A DNA stretch of 64,000 nt from positions 68,290,041 to 68,354,040 of the forward strand of contig CM077598.1 of the NCBI GenBank assembly GCA_039654915.1, written 5' to 3'. The position numbers and the translations under genes were made by a program. Below are positions 1 to 10,373 of the stretch, piece by piece; the stretch's first letter is position 1, and each line of letters begins with the position of its first letter. The notes under the pieces were generated by a model that saw only the letters and a program-made list of their open reading frames with translations, was not told the origin of the DNA and did no database searches. Origin of the DNA: Aquilaria yunnanensis (taxonomy: Eukaryota > Streptophyta > Magnoliopsida > Malvales > Thymelaeaceae).

Positions 1-850
1 GATCATAAATCACATTTATGATCATAAGCAATGAGCGGTGTCTAGCAACACATCATTGCTACCCAAGTGACAAGATTGTTGGTGAATCGACTAAACCTTT
101 ATGATCATCACTGATATATGCCATTGTTCCTTTGTCCAAGATATCAAGACTAAGCACAAGACATGGAATGTGTCACTCTCGTATAGCCCAATCTTTGGTT
201 TCTTGATTACCGAGTAGACTAACTTAAACTGATGACATTGATATCATATATCAACTCATCAGAGCATGGCCATGCATTTTCTAAGTCTCACTCTATCAAG
301 GGGCCCAAAGATATCACTCCCGTTACATAGGAGGGACAAATCCCATCTTGATCATACAAATCCCTCCGTATGATATGTGACATACCCAATGACCTCCTTC
401 AAGTTCACTCTGTTACGAGCAACAAAGGAAAGTATCAAAGTATGTGCCTCACATGTAGGGAACCTTGATGATCTTAGGTCGAAGGACTACATATACCATG
501 ATCACTATGAGAATGACTTATGACACTCATATAATGATCCATGAAGTGTTCTCATGGTGGGTCGGTCCAGTACACAAGTTCTCCAACTTGTACCCATATG
601 TAGACTACATATCACATATTAGTCTCCACATATGCTAGTCATTATGTATTATTGTAACCCGCTCCACAATAATACTAGACTAGGGACGTTTAAGAATATC
701 ATTATTCTAGGGTTACAATTACGTTTATTACGTTACGCAGAAACAAAACAACGAACAAAATGGCTGGATTAATGCCTCAATAAAATATCATGACTCAATG
801 TGAAAAAATACAATCATCTCATGATTGGCTTTTTGGGCACAACACTAACA
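1..850 (-). mobile_element. Ty1/Copia LTR, partial (runs off window start)
   Basis: This is the 5'-side 850 bp of the Copia LTR seen complete at 31114-32528, in reverse orientation. It ends at 850 in ...gggcacaacactaaca, the reverse complement of the LTR start. It is very close to the neighbouring copy at 1544-2395, with only a handful of substitutions by eye. No polypurine tract or primer site lies beside it, so it is probably another solo LTR or an LTR fragment. Its other end lies outside the window, so a TSD cannot be checked. Confidence 0.85.
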
Positions 851-978
851 CCAAGGTATGTTAAGTTTATGACCTTATGGTTATGTATCATGTGAGGAAT
901 CTCTTGAGATACTTGATTTGGCCGATGGTACTTGTGCATGGAAACCTTGATTTTCAAAACTACAAAGATGTGGGCTTC
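851..978. other. Unassigned spacer between two Copia LTRs
   Basis: 128 bp of sequence that is neither LTR nor the internal start or end of the Copia element (no TGGTATCAGAGC primer site, no purine tract). It ends in gcttc (974-978), the target duplication of the next LTR, and is therefore continuous with 2401 onward in the pre-insertion state. Joined across the insertion, the minus strand has a short open stretch of about 50 codons that I do not recognise. Confidence 0.6.
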
Positions 979-2395
979 TGTTGGGATTCGGGAGCCAAAC
1001 AGCGCAGCGGAATTTAACCAAAACCCTCCAGGATCCAAGTGAAACGGGGTAAACCGGGTGTTCGAAAATTTCATACCTAATTTCGGTTGAGATCTATCAC
1101 TCAACTGTAGAGTCGAATCACAAAACCTGAACAGTTGACGTGTTCAAGCTCTCTATGGTATCCACACGAGCCTCTCGGGATCACCACGCTTCCACCACGT
1201 CCCGGCAGATGCGTTTCTCTTGCGCTCGCAGTGCTAGCTTGCGTCCTCCAAGGAATTGCAAGAGAAGAGTGCGGCTGTCCTTTTGGGAGGCTAGGGCAAG
1301 GAGACCTACGAATTTCGCACTTAAAAGTTGTATTTACAGTGAGACTCAACTTCCAGGCCTAATGGGTTTCAAAGCCCTTGTCCAATTAGGATTTAATTTC
1401 GGGCTTAATAATGGCTCAACTCCTTGGCCCATTATTAATACGAAATTAAAGTGAAACCATAACCCAAATAATTAGCCCATGCACTCTAATGATCCAAATA
1501 GCTCTATGTGTGCCACCCAATAGGCTCTTGCCATGTTGGCAATGATCATAAATCACATTTATGATCATAAGCAATGAGCGGTGTCTAGCAACACATCATT
1601 GCTACCCAAGTGACAAGATTGTTGGTGAATCGACTAAACCTTTATGATCATCACCGATATATGCCATTGTTCCTTTGTCCAAGATATCAAGACTAAGCAC
1701 AAGACATGGAATGTGTCACTCTCGTATAGCCCAATCTTTGGTTTCTTGATTACCGAGTAGACTAACTTAAACTGATGACATTGATATCATATATCAACTC
1801 ATCAGAGCATGGCCATGCATTTTCTAAGTCTCACTCTATCAAGGGGCCCAAAGATATCACTCCCGTTACATAGGAGGGACAAATCCCATCTTGATCATAC
1901 AAATCCCTCCGTATGATATGTGACATACCCAATGACCTCCTTCAAGTTCACTCAGTTACGAGCAACAAAGGAAAGTATCAAAGTATGTGACTCACATGTA
2001 GGGAACCTTGATGATCTTAGGTCGAAGGACTACATATACCATGATCACTATGAGAATCACTTATGACACTCATATAATGATCCATGAAGTGTTCTCATGG
2101 TGGGTCGGTCCAGTACACAAGTTCTCCAACTTGTACCCATATGTAGACTACATATATCATATTAGTCTCAACATATTCTAGTCATTATGTATTATTGCAA
2201 CCCGCTCCACAATAATACTAGACTAGGGACGTTTAAGAATATCATTATACTAGGGTTACAATTATGTTTATTACGTTACGCAGAAACAAAACAACAAACA
2301 AAATTGCTGGATTAATGCCTCAATAAAATATCATGACTCAATGTGCAAAAATACAATCATCTCATGATTGGCTTTTTTTGGGCACATCACTAACA
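979..2395 (-). mobile_element. Ty1/Copia solo LTR with perfect TSD
   Basis: A complete 1417 bp LTR in reverse orientation, from tgttgggattcggg (LTR 3' end, reversed) to ...cactaaca (LTR 5' end, reversed). It is flanked by a perfect 5 bp duplication gcttc at 974-978 and 2396-2400, which shows that the whole element was once inserted here and collapsed to one LTR by intra-element recombination. The LTR promoter TATA region lies around 1326-1340 on the minus strand. Reading frames inside it, including the overlapping ones at 1101-1454, are chance frames in LTR DNA. Confidence 0.93.
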
Positions 2396-2772
2396 GCTTC
2401 TTGGGTGTCATTCATTAGAGTAGCACACTTGATGAGCACACATCCTACACACTTAACAGATTAAGTGTATGCCTTGCTTGTGTTGCAAGTTATTGATTTA
2501 CAACCTTGCCTTGTGTTGCAAGTTAGTGGTTGGGCCCTACTTAAGCTGTAAGTAATTGTTCTAAATAACTCATAAGCCTCCTGGGGCACATCCCAGCTCT
2601 CAGCTTAAGAAAATAAGACTTAAACTGACTAACTAATAGTGGCCAAAACAATAGGTAGTTAATAACACCTGTACTTAAGAGTACTTGAATAACTCTTGGG
2701 TAGAATTGGTGAGTGGCACTGAGAGTGCATAGGCTGGGACCTGTGTGGGGTGTGGTAGGCTAGGGAAAGTTT
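2396..2772. other. Unassigned DNA, no gene seen
   Basis: About 370 bp between the solo LTR (with its gcttc duplication at 2396-2400) and the broken end of Tat-L. No LTR termini, no conserved protein motif and no RNA gene were recognised. A phrase ttgtgttgcaagtta occurs twice (about 2479-2530), and a G/T-rich run (gtgtggggtgtggtagg) sits near 2743-2760. The boundary with the Tat fragment is placed at about 2773 because similarity to the other Tat copies starts at gacgttgttgat. Confidence 0.5.
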
Positions 2773-2784
2773 GAGACGGACGTT

Positions 2785-4675
2785 GTTGATCCCAAGAACT
2801 TGCTAACTCCTGAGTTGGCAGTGAGGTTTGAGGATTTTGACAACCGTATCCGAGCTGTCGCCGACTGGGATGCCCAGGTCCCCCCATGCTACCTATATCC
2901 CTTCCCCATCAAGTGGAGTCTCATGACCGAGGAGGTTCTTCGGGAGCTAGGGGTGGTTAAGGTGCACAAGACGAACCTCTGTATGCCAGCTCCTGCCATT
3001 GACGGGACAAAGTCCTGGCTGGTGATGTTCCTTCGGAGGGAGCTCACATATGAAGCCCTTTTTGAAAGTAAGTTCCTTTCAAAATTTTTAGTATAAATAT
3101 CCGTCTGGACTTACACTGATATTTTATGCCTTTTTCAGAGATGGGTGACCAGTTGGCCACTTTATACAAATCCCTCTTTCTCCGTCAACCCAAGAAGGGG
3201 GAACAGATGAAGAAGAGTGCCTTAAACAGGTGCAAAACATCTGGGATTGGGCCATCTTTGGCTAAGAGGGTGAAGAAGGACCTTCTTCCCCCGCCCTCGA
3301 AAGATACTGTGGAGGTCGGGGACCAGCCCGAGATCCAGCTCGAGCTGCCGTCGAAGGTGGCCATTGATTCCGTTTTTTGGAGTCCCACTACTTCGGCAGA
3401 GCTCTTGGGTTCTTTGGCAGGAGGCCTTTCTACTGAAGAGCTCGAGGAGAGCAGAAGGAGCAAGGGCAAACACGTCCCTTCCGATGTAGAGGAGGTATGG
3501 GACTCCGACGATGACGTTGCCGAGGTTTCTCCAGGTTTGTTCCTTAGACAATTTTAGCACTCTTAATCTTATAGATATATGGCTAAAGAACAATGTCTTA
3601 ATGGAACCGTGTTTTGACTTTGCAAATGAAATGGCACCCTCGTCATGGATGGTGGAGCACGCTCAGAGGTGGGCCCTTCGAGATTCCCATATTGGGTCAT
3701 TTAAAGTCCCGAGGGAGCCTTTCTGGGCTTTCACGGAGGACATGAATTTGTTCTCTGACGACTGCCAGCAAATGGCTCCCCAGATGGCGAGGGGCATCCT
3801 CACCCAAGCTTCCTTCAAATTGGTTGCCGAAGAGTGAGTGAACAAGGAGGTCCTCGCCGCAAAGATGTCCGAGCATGCTGCCCAGGTACTCTTCAGGCCC
3901 TTTATTATTTTTTCCCCCAATTTTTTCTAAGTGTTTGGCTTTCCTTGTGCGAGTTTTACCAAGTGTCCTCCCCATTTTTTGCAGCTCTTGGGGTATAGTG
4001 GATATTTAGAGCTTGGGCGGCAAAACAATCTTCGGTCCATGCTTGGGCCGTAGATCGTCTGGAGAAGGCCAAGGTGTTCTGCGCTAAGTCGGTCATTAAG
4101 AACGTTGAGTTGAGTAGAATAGCCAAGGAGGAGGTTGCCGAACTCTGGGAGGAACTCTTGAAGAGCCAAGAGGAGCTCTTGGAGGATTTTTCCCAGAAGA
4201 TGTCCGACCTCGACGCGAAGGTCGTGAGTCTGACCTTAGCTAACGAGGCCTATTGAAAGGAGAAAGAGGAAGATTCCGTTCTCCTAGCGAAGGCCCTTGC
4301 TGACAACGCAGAACTTCAGGCCACATTTGAGGCCCAGAAGAAGGAGACGAAGAAGAAGAAGAAGATGAATAAGCTAGAGAAGGAGGTCACCAATTTGCAA
4401 AATAAGGTGGAAGACTTGTCTGTCGAGTTAGACAAGGCTAACCAGGCGACCAAGGTTGGCTTTCAAGATGGCTTTTGTCTAGCTGGACACCAAGTTTTGG
4501 AGAAATATCCAGACCTCAACCTTTCCTTCTTGGTTGCCATGAACATCCTCGAGGGGCCTCGCTGGACCTGGTCAAGGATTGAGCTCCTCAACCTGCCATT
4601 TGCCCCTCCTCCGGCACCAAGGCGGCGGCTAAGGACACTGGGGATGGAGCATCTCATGACGCCGGGGTCCTTTAG
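2785..4675 (+). pseudogene. Tat antisense gene, copy L (5'-truncated, 4-exon structure)
   Basis: Lies opposite to Tat-L pol. Exon 1 (from the break to 3067) gives the end of the PF04195-like domain (LTPELAVRFEDFDNRIRAV, then MPAPAID). Intron 1 is 3068-3138 (GTAAGT...TTTTTCAG). Exon 2 is 3139-3534, starting with MGDQ after the splice and carrying a basic AKRVKK patch. Intron 2 is 3535-3625, but its acceptor reads CAA instead of CAG. Exon 3 is 3626-3885, 260 nt. Intron 3 is 3886-3984 (GTACTC...TTTTTTGCAG). Exon 4 runs from 3985 to about 4675 and encodes a coiled coil and the conserved FQDGFCLAGHQVLEKYPDL block. It has a stop at 4254 and an apparent frameshift near 4610. Non-functional, but the exon frame matches copies D and R. 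Confidence 0.75.
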
Positions 4676-5129
4676 ATGTTTTAGGGCTTTTACTTTGTCT
4701 TCTTCTTTATCTTTGTAATCTTCTTCTTGAAATCTCCTCATTGTAATAACGCCTTCTCAATGACATTTTTCCTTCCCTTAAAATTTAGTCAAGTCCTTGA
4801 GTAATAATCTTTGTTTCCAAGAGTTGTTTTGACCACTTTTGGTTTAGGGCCTTTGGGAAGATATTTTTTGCTCTTTTTATCGACCTTCTTCGAGGAAACG
4901 CTAACTTTTGGTGAATACCCCTTGGCAAAGTTTGGCCTGTTTTCATCAGCCATATTTGGTGGACGCACTTTTTTGGAAAAATGACCCAATCAACTTTGGA
5001 AGGAATACATGATTTTCACAAGTACATGCTTAAACTTTGTTCGGCGAGAACTCTTGGGTGAAGTTATTTTCCTGAAAATTGTCTGTACTTAGAAAAAATT
5101 TCTAACTTGTACAATTTCTTATCAAAATT
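4676..5129. other. Convergent 3' region of Tat-L, no gene
   Basis: Lies between the antisense gene stop (plus strand, about 4675) and the pol stop (minus strand, 5130). No conserved coding frame. The repeated ccgaagtcccttgagc... units found at this place in Tat-D and Tat-R are not evident, only possible decayed traces such as gagaactcttggg near 5046. Confidence 0.5.
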
Positions 5130-6368
5130 CTAAGTGTAGAATTTCTTCAAGGCATCTGAGTGCCATGTATTCTTCAGCTCTCCACCTTCGGTATCGCCAA
5201 GCTTATAGACTCCATTTCAAACCTCATAAAGGAGTAACTAAAGCCCTTCCCAGTTCGCCCGAAGTACCCCGTGGGATGGCCTTCGGGGTTTGAACTCGGC
5301 CTTATAGAGAATGAGGTCTCCCTTCCTTATTCCTTTTTGCCTAACACGCAGGTTCGTAGCTGTGGCCATCCTTTGCTAAAAGGCTTTTCCTCTAAGTTCA
5401 ACCACTTCTCTGTGTTCGTCAATTAGGTCGTGCTTAGTCCTTAATCCGAGGTCATTCCCTTCCTCGTCAAACACTTGTATCTTGACTGATGGCTGGACAC
5501 CTCGACAGAAATAATGGCCTCTGTGCCGAAGATGAGCGAAAAAGGTGTCTCACCCGTAGCCCTTCGGGGTGTTGTCCGATAGCTCCACAGCACACTAGGA
5601 AGTTCCCCTGGCCATTTTCCCTTCGCTTCCCCCAAATCTCTTTTTCAGACCATCTTTTATGGTTATGTTAGATACTTCTACTTGTCCGTTGCTCTTAGGA
5701 TGAGCTACCGGGGCGAAGTGCATTTTTATCCCAAGGTCGGTGATGAATTCTTGGAATCCCTTGTCAATAAAATGGGAACCATTGTCGGCCACTATCACCC
5801 TCGGTATGCCAAATTTGCATACAATGCTCTTCCAGATGAATTTTTGTATGTCCTTTGGCGAAATGGTTTCTAGGGGCTCTGCCTCGACCCACTTAGTGAA
5901 GTAATCCACTACAACCATGCAAAACTTCACTCCTCTAGGTGCTGTCGGGAGTGGCCCAATGAGGTCAACGCCCCATACTGCAAAAGGGACAAGGGTAGTT
6001 GACCGAGGTTATCAATTCCGATAGTAACCTCTGGACATTGGCGTGTCTTTGGCAATTATCACATTTCTGGACAAACTGCCTCGCGTCCTTTCTTAGGGTG
6101 GGCCAGAAGTACCCCTGGGGGAGTATTACTCCTGCCAAGGCGTCAGTTCCGATGTGGGAACCACAAGCCCCCTCGTGGACTTCTTCAAGAACTGTCCTAG
6201 TGTCCTATTCACCGACACACCTTTGTAGCTGACTTGCATACCCATGTCGGTACAATTCTTCCCCAATTAGGAAATATCATCCAGAGCATCTTCGCACTTT
6301 TGCCGCTTCGCGAGGGTCATCGGGACGCTCTGAGGTCGTAAGATACCTCTTTATAGAACTTTGGGCGT
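5130..6368 (-). pseudogene. Tat-L integrase remnant
   Basis: Minus-strand integrase of Tat-L. The HHCC finger is recognisable (GSHIGTDAL, then KCDNCQRHAN). The core carries DNGSHFIDKG and NGQVEVSN with the expected D and E residues. The C-terminus ends at ...HSDALKKF-Y before a stop at 5130-5132. Several stops and frame changes break it (around 5940, 6236 and 5440). Its 5' side is fused at about 6368 to mid RT by a deletion, so the part before the finger is only a short tail. Not functional. Confidence 0.8.
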
Positions 6369-6925
6369 TGAAGACCTTGTTCATTAGCCTCTGGTAGGTG
6401 GCTCCTGAATTTTTAAGCCCGAAGGGCATTCTGATGTAGCAATATGTACCAACTTCGGTGATACCCACTGAAGGGGTCGAGGAAACTCAGGAGACCATAC
6501 TCGGCGGTCGTGTCGACCAACTGGTCGATTGGCCGCAGAGGATACGAATCCTTAGGGCAAGCATCATTCATGTTTTGGAAGTCGATGCATATTCGGAGCT
6601 TAGCACTCCATTCTTTTGTGGCGATAACCACATTACTAAGCCATTCGGGGTATTTGACTTCCCTAATTACACTTGCGTCTATTAAGTGCTGGACTTCGGT
6701 TTTGATGAAGTTGTTTTTGTGCGCCGAGAGGCTTCACTTTTTTTGACAGATGAGCTTTGCTTCTAGGCGTACTTTAAGGCTATGTTGAATTATGTGAGGG
6801 TCTAACCAAGGCATGTCCTTCGGCGAGTAGGCAAATAGATCTTTATTCATTAACAGGAAAGATACAAGTTTTTCCTTGTCGCCTTCGGCCAATTTTTTCC
6901 TTATTCGGGTATTTCGGCCTGGCAC
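6369..6925 (-). pseudogene. Tat-L reverse transcriptase remnant lacking the catalytic YVDD
   Basis: Minus strand. Visible blocks are LFAYSPKDMP, VKYPEWLSNVV, CIDFQNMNDACPKDSYPL, LLSFLDPFSG and MPFGLKNSGATYQRLMNKV. The reading then jumps at about 6368 to sequence that in Tat-D lies upstream of integrase, so the YVDD box, thumb, RNase H and second RNase H are deleted. A further deletion of about 48 nt removes residues after FSG. A stop follows CQKK at 6734. This copy could only have moved with enzymes supplied in trans. Confidence 0.8.
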
Positions 6926-7134
6926 AAGTTCTATATCTTCCGTTTCTATTTTCTCGGAATCTTCTATTCCTTCTCCCTTTGGCTCTCCTATGAGTTTGAT
7001 CTTCGGTCACATAGTCTGTGCACAGTTTGTCACCGGGGCCCTTCTCACTTTGACGAATACATTCCTCACCTCCTTCTGGCCGATGAAGATTTAAGCATCT
7101 CAATCCTTTGTGGCGAAGGTGACAGTCAAGTATT

Positions 7135-7958
7135 TCACATCCGGGTGGATGTGGAGGTTTCCTTGCGTTTGCTCCCAAGGATGGCGTTATATGACGAAGG
7201 GACATCTATGACAATGAACCTTCTCATTGTGGAGGCGAACAGCTCGTCTTTGTTCTTCAGTGAAATTCCTCTTAACATCAGGGGAAGATCAATCCATCCG
7301 AGGACGGGGAGTTCGGGCGGTCCCACTCCGAAAGTAGGAGAAGTGACGGGCTTGAGGTCGCTCCTTGAGATACCCAAACTTGGTAGTAGATGAGAGAACA
7401 AGACGTCAGCATTAGAACCTTCATCAAGCACTACTCTCTTGATGTCCCAACTCCCTATCCTTGCCATGGCCAGTAGTGGATCATCATGAGGGAATATTAT
7501 GGTAGACCCATCTTTCCGAACAAGCTTTTTTGAGGGGTTTCTGTATTCCTCACCGAGATCTCCCTGGCTTTTCTTTTGCTCTCTGCCGATAGCAGTCCTG
7601 TGGTGATCATCTGTATTACTCCTACCGGAGGTGGCGGATGTCTTTTGGGACTTCGGTTCTGGCGTCTGTCGGAGTCATATTCCTCGTCACCTCCTTTCCC
7701 TTCTTCCCTCCTCCCCTTTGGGTAGGGCATTCGCAGGTAACGCTGAAGTTGGCCCTGCTTTGTCAGGGATTCTATGTACTTCCTCAGCTGGAAGCAATCC
7801 TCGGTATCATGCCCATGGTCCCAATGGAATTGGCAAAACTTTTTCATGTTCTTTTTGTTGTCCAAGTTCATGGCCTTTGGATGTTGAATTTGAGTTCTTT
7901 GCCTTTCCATGGCCATGAGGATGTTTGTCCTTGTTGTGTTTAGGGGAGTAAAAGTCAC
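7135..7958 (-). pseudogene. Tat-L gag C-terminus (zinc finger) and protease
   Basis: Minus strand. The first part (7958-7497) carries a finger-like motif CQFHWDHGHDTEDC (C-x2-H-x4-H-x4-C), characteristic of Tat Gag. The protease part (7467-7135) has VVLDEGSNADVLF at the active site, where the family form in the neighbours is LDDGSNADV, then YNAILG near the flap end. A frameshift or stop at about 7495 separates them. Tat-D and Tat-R have the same order. Confidence 0.75.
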
Positions 7959-8404
7959 CGGCTTCTTTCCTCTAAGCTTCCAAGGTCATCCCCCTGATTC
8001 GGTTGGGTAGCGAGTTTGTTGGCTCGGCCCCTCGGTACGAATATGGTCCTGCTTTGGGCCTCCTATCCTCAGCTCTTCAGCAGTCATAAGCTGCTCAGCC
8101 CTTCGGTAAAACTCGCCGAGGGTGTCCGGGGGGTCTTTAGAGAATTTGTAGAACAACTGTGAGTCTCTTCGAAGTCTAGAACGCTCAGGGCCTCTCAGTT
8201 AAACCTTTCAACGTAGTCGCGAATAGTTTCTCCATTCTTCTGCGCTATATCGAACATCTGAACTGGCATCTTTGCCGTTGGCCTGCTTCCAATGAATTGC
8301 TACGTGAAGGCGGTAGACAACTCTTGGAATTCCATGATGGTTCCGGGGGCTAACGAGTTGTACCATGCCATTACTGGTCTAGCGAGGGTGACCTCAAAGC
8401 ATTC
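7959..8404 (-). pseudogene. Tat-L gag core remnant fused to the primer site
   Basis: Minus strand. CFEVTLARPVMAWYNSL, then EFQELSTAFT, PVQMFDIA and TIRDYVERFN match the Gag core of Tat-D (about 18660-18880). The first Gag third is missing: CFEVTL follows only a few bases after the primer site, which implies a deletion of about 770 bp relative to Tat-D. Downstream frames are broken by stops and small indels. Confidence 0.75.
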
Positions 8405-8419
8405 CCACAAACGGCGCCA
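8402..8419 (-). promoter_or_regulatory. Tat-L primer binding site
   Basis: Reverse complement reads tggcgccgtttgtgggaa, the same site as tggcgccgtctgtgggaa at 17878 in Tat-D. It lies 2 nt from the LTR end (8422). TGGCGCCGT is the type of primer site used by Athila/Tat elements. Confidence 0.85.
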
Positions 8420-8421
8420 CA

Positions 8422-8460
8422 TGATGCCCATCAGCATCCTCACTCTATGACATGGTGAAA
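8422..8460 (-). repeat. Tat-L LTR, 3' end part (interrupted by element C)
   Basis: The last 39 bp of the Tat-L LTR. It continues at 14058 after removal of element C and one copy of its tgaaa duplication. Total LTR length is then 873 bp, against 876 bp in Tat-D. Confidence 0.85.
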
Positions 8461-9452
8461 TGATACGATCAAAGAAGGCACAACTAAGGATGGGAGCTGC
8501 TGGAACATGGAAGGAATCATATGGAGATGATGGCCAAGCTTGGATGTTGACAGACTGGCGATATTCTGGTAGAAAAATCATATCTTGAGCTAAACGGATC
8601 ATAATTGTGTAATTCTTGATTCATTGGAAAGCTAACATCTGGAGCTACAAATCATATGAAGACCGTGAAACCCAGTTTTCATGTTAAGGAGGTCCAATTT
8701 AGCTTCAAAGTCGCGATTTACGAGTGATCGCTGGTTCAGAAGAAGTTGCTGTATTTTGGTCATATCTTTGGATTCAGATGTCCGTTTTGTGTGATTCAAG
8801 TGTGGTTTCGAAGCTAAGAAAGAGATATACAACTTTTATACTTTGAATTTTGAGAAATCATTGCTGCATCAAGTTCGAATTTCAGCTTGAAGTTGGAGAC
8901 ACAAGCCAGAATCACCCAAGAAGGCTATTTTGGAGTTTTTATGGGCAATCTTATTTTGTAACGTATTTTATTTTATTTTCCTATTTATTTACATTATTTA
9001 GGAAGTTATTTAGGCTATGGAATAGTTTTAAATCGTTTTGGGCAAGTGGAATACGCTGCATTTATTAAACTTGTTCAAACTAGGAATTAGAGTCCTAATT
9101 TGACTAGGATTTTCTATGTCTTTGTATCTAGGATTCCTAAGGGATTTAGGCTGCGAATTTTGCCTAGCTTTTAACCCTAGTTTAGGCCTATATAAAGGCA
9201 CATATTCTGGATGTAAACATACAGATTATTGCCGAAATAATATTGCTCTTTGGAGAGGTTTTCTCTTTGGTTCTTGGCGGACTGCCTTGGTGCACAAGTG
9301 TGCTTGTGTTCTTGGAGTTCTATACTTCTCGTTTCTAATCACAGGTTGATTAGGGGTGGGGGTCTTCAAACCCAGTCTCTTTGATGTCTTGTGGAGCTTG
9401 AAAAACATCTTGGGCGAGTTTCATGGTCGTTATACCATCGGGGTTCGCATCA
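8461..9452 (+). repeat. Element C 5' LTR
   Basis: Begins tgatacgatcaaag and ends ggggttcgcatca (TG...CA). The TATA box tatataaa at 9189-9196 lies in gcctatataaaggc. 992 bp. Confidence 0.95.
9189..9196 (+). promoter_or_regulatory. Element C LTR TATA box
   Basis: tatataaa within tttaggcctatataaaggca. An exact second copy is at 13789-13796 in the 3' LTR. Transcription would start about 30 bp downstream, leaving roughly 230 bp of R-U5. Confidence 0.7.
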
Positions 9453-9454
9453 GT

Positions 9455-9466
9455 TGGTATCAGAGC
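9455..9466 (+). promoter_or_regulatory. Element C primer binding site
   Basis: tggtatcagagc, complementary to the 3' end of initiator Met tRNA, 2 nt after the LTR end. Confidence 0.9.
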
Positions 9467-10373
9467 CACAAGTTCCATTGAAGGACATATCTTTGTGTTC
9501 TTGTTTCTCTTCATTTTTCTTTCAATTCTGTCCAGTAATTTTCGTGTTTTATTTCTCTGTTTTAATCCTTTTTTGTCTTGTTTCAGGTCTGTCCCTTTTT
9601 ATTCCATCCTTGTTCAAATCCGAAAATCACAAAAACAACAAAAAGAAGTCAATCCGTGTTGTCTAGTGTTCTCGGCTTCAATTCGTTTGTTCTTGTTCAA
9701 TTCTTATCTTTCTGTTTCGTTTCCAGCCCTATTAATCTCTCTTTTTATCATTGTTTCCAGCATCCTAGAGTCAAGAAAACACCAAAAAAAGAAGGATCCA
9801 AGTAGAGGATGTTTCGGTATCAAAAGTTGTTTCAAAATTGTGCAAGATTCAATAGTTTCTTGTTTTGGCCAAATTGAAAACTGACTTTTTGTCTTTGGCA
9901 GCAAGGAATTTCAAGGAGAACGTTTGTTTAGCATCAAAACAGCAAGCAAAAAGAGAAAAAAAAAAGGAGGAAAAAAAAAAAGGAAGGAAAAGAAAAGAAA
10001 AAGAAAGAGCAATGAAAAGAAAAGAAAAGAGCTTGCGAAAAAGGAAGTTTTCTCAAAGTGTTGAAAGTTTTGCGCCCCAAAACCTATCCCATTGTTTTTA
10101 AGCCAAAAAGCTTTCTGTGTGGTTCTTGTGATCATCAATTGCAAGAGCTTCTTAGAGTCTTTTAAAGCTTGTTTAGCCCACCTCTTTTGGAGTCAAAATA
10201 GTTCTTTGAAAATTCAAGTTTTCTTGTGTGCTTTGAGGATAGTTTTCTTAGAACTTTGGAGAACTCTTTGAATAAGCAATATCTCACTAACAAATTGAGT
10301 GTTTTGAGTGTTCATATTTTGAGTGAAACACGTGAGGTGAGTGTTTGTGAGGATCTTTGTTATTTTCAGGAGT
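9467..10373 (+). other. Element C untranslated leader
   Basis: About 900 nt before the Gag start. It is T-rich at first (9490-9760), then contains an uninterrupted 62-nt purine run at 9948-10009. A good acceptor-like tattttcag ends at 10369, just before the chosen ATG, and a donor-like gtgagt lies only about 35 nt earlier, too close for a plant intron. Short frames here look like low-complexity by-products. Confidence 0.6.

Larger units (their letters stand above)
2773..8460 (-). mobile_element. Tat-L: truncated, internally deleted Tat (Ty3/Gypsy) element, first part
   Basis: Sense strand is minus. Order on the minus strand: LTR (14891 down to 14058, then 8460-8422), primer site, gag remnant, zinc-knuckle and protease region, half an RT, integrase, convergent antisense gene. 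The left end (3' LTR, polypurine tract and the antisense gene promoter) is missing. Compared with Tat-D it has lost about 0.77 kb after the primer site, a short piece in RT near 6470-6480, and about 1.3 kb from mid RT to the start of integrase at about 6368. It is split at 8460 by element C. Its LTR terminus ...ctatca at 14891 abuts element A inside A's 5' LTR, so Tat-L most simply inserted into that LTR before the left side was deleted. Confidence 0.85.

Noticed and set aside
814..1104. 96-codon minus-strand frame across two LTR ends
   Set aside because: It spans the LTR/spacer/LTR junctions, so it is an accident of insertion, although the spacer part alone is open for about 50 codons.
9423..9884. 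153-codon plus-strand frame in the element C leader
   Set aside because: T-rich low-complexity translation that starts within the LTR end and primer site; no domain and overlapped by other equally long frames.
10320..10373. Intron just before the element C Gag start
   Set aside because: Donor-like gtgagt and acceptor-like ttttcag are only about 35 nt apart, too short for a plant intron, and no other donor could be chosen from sequence alone.
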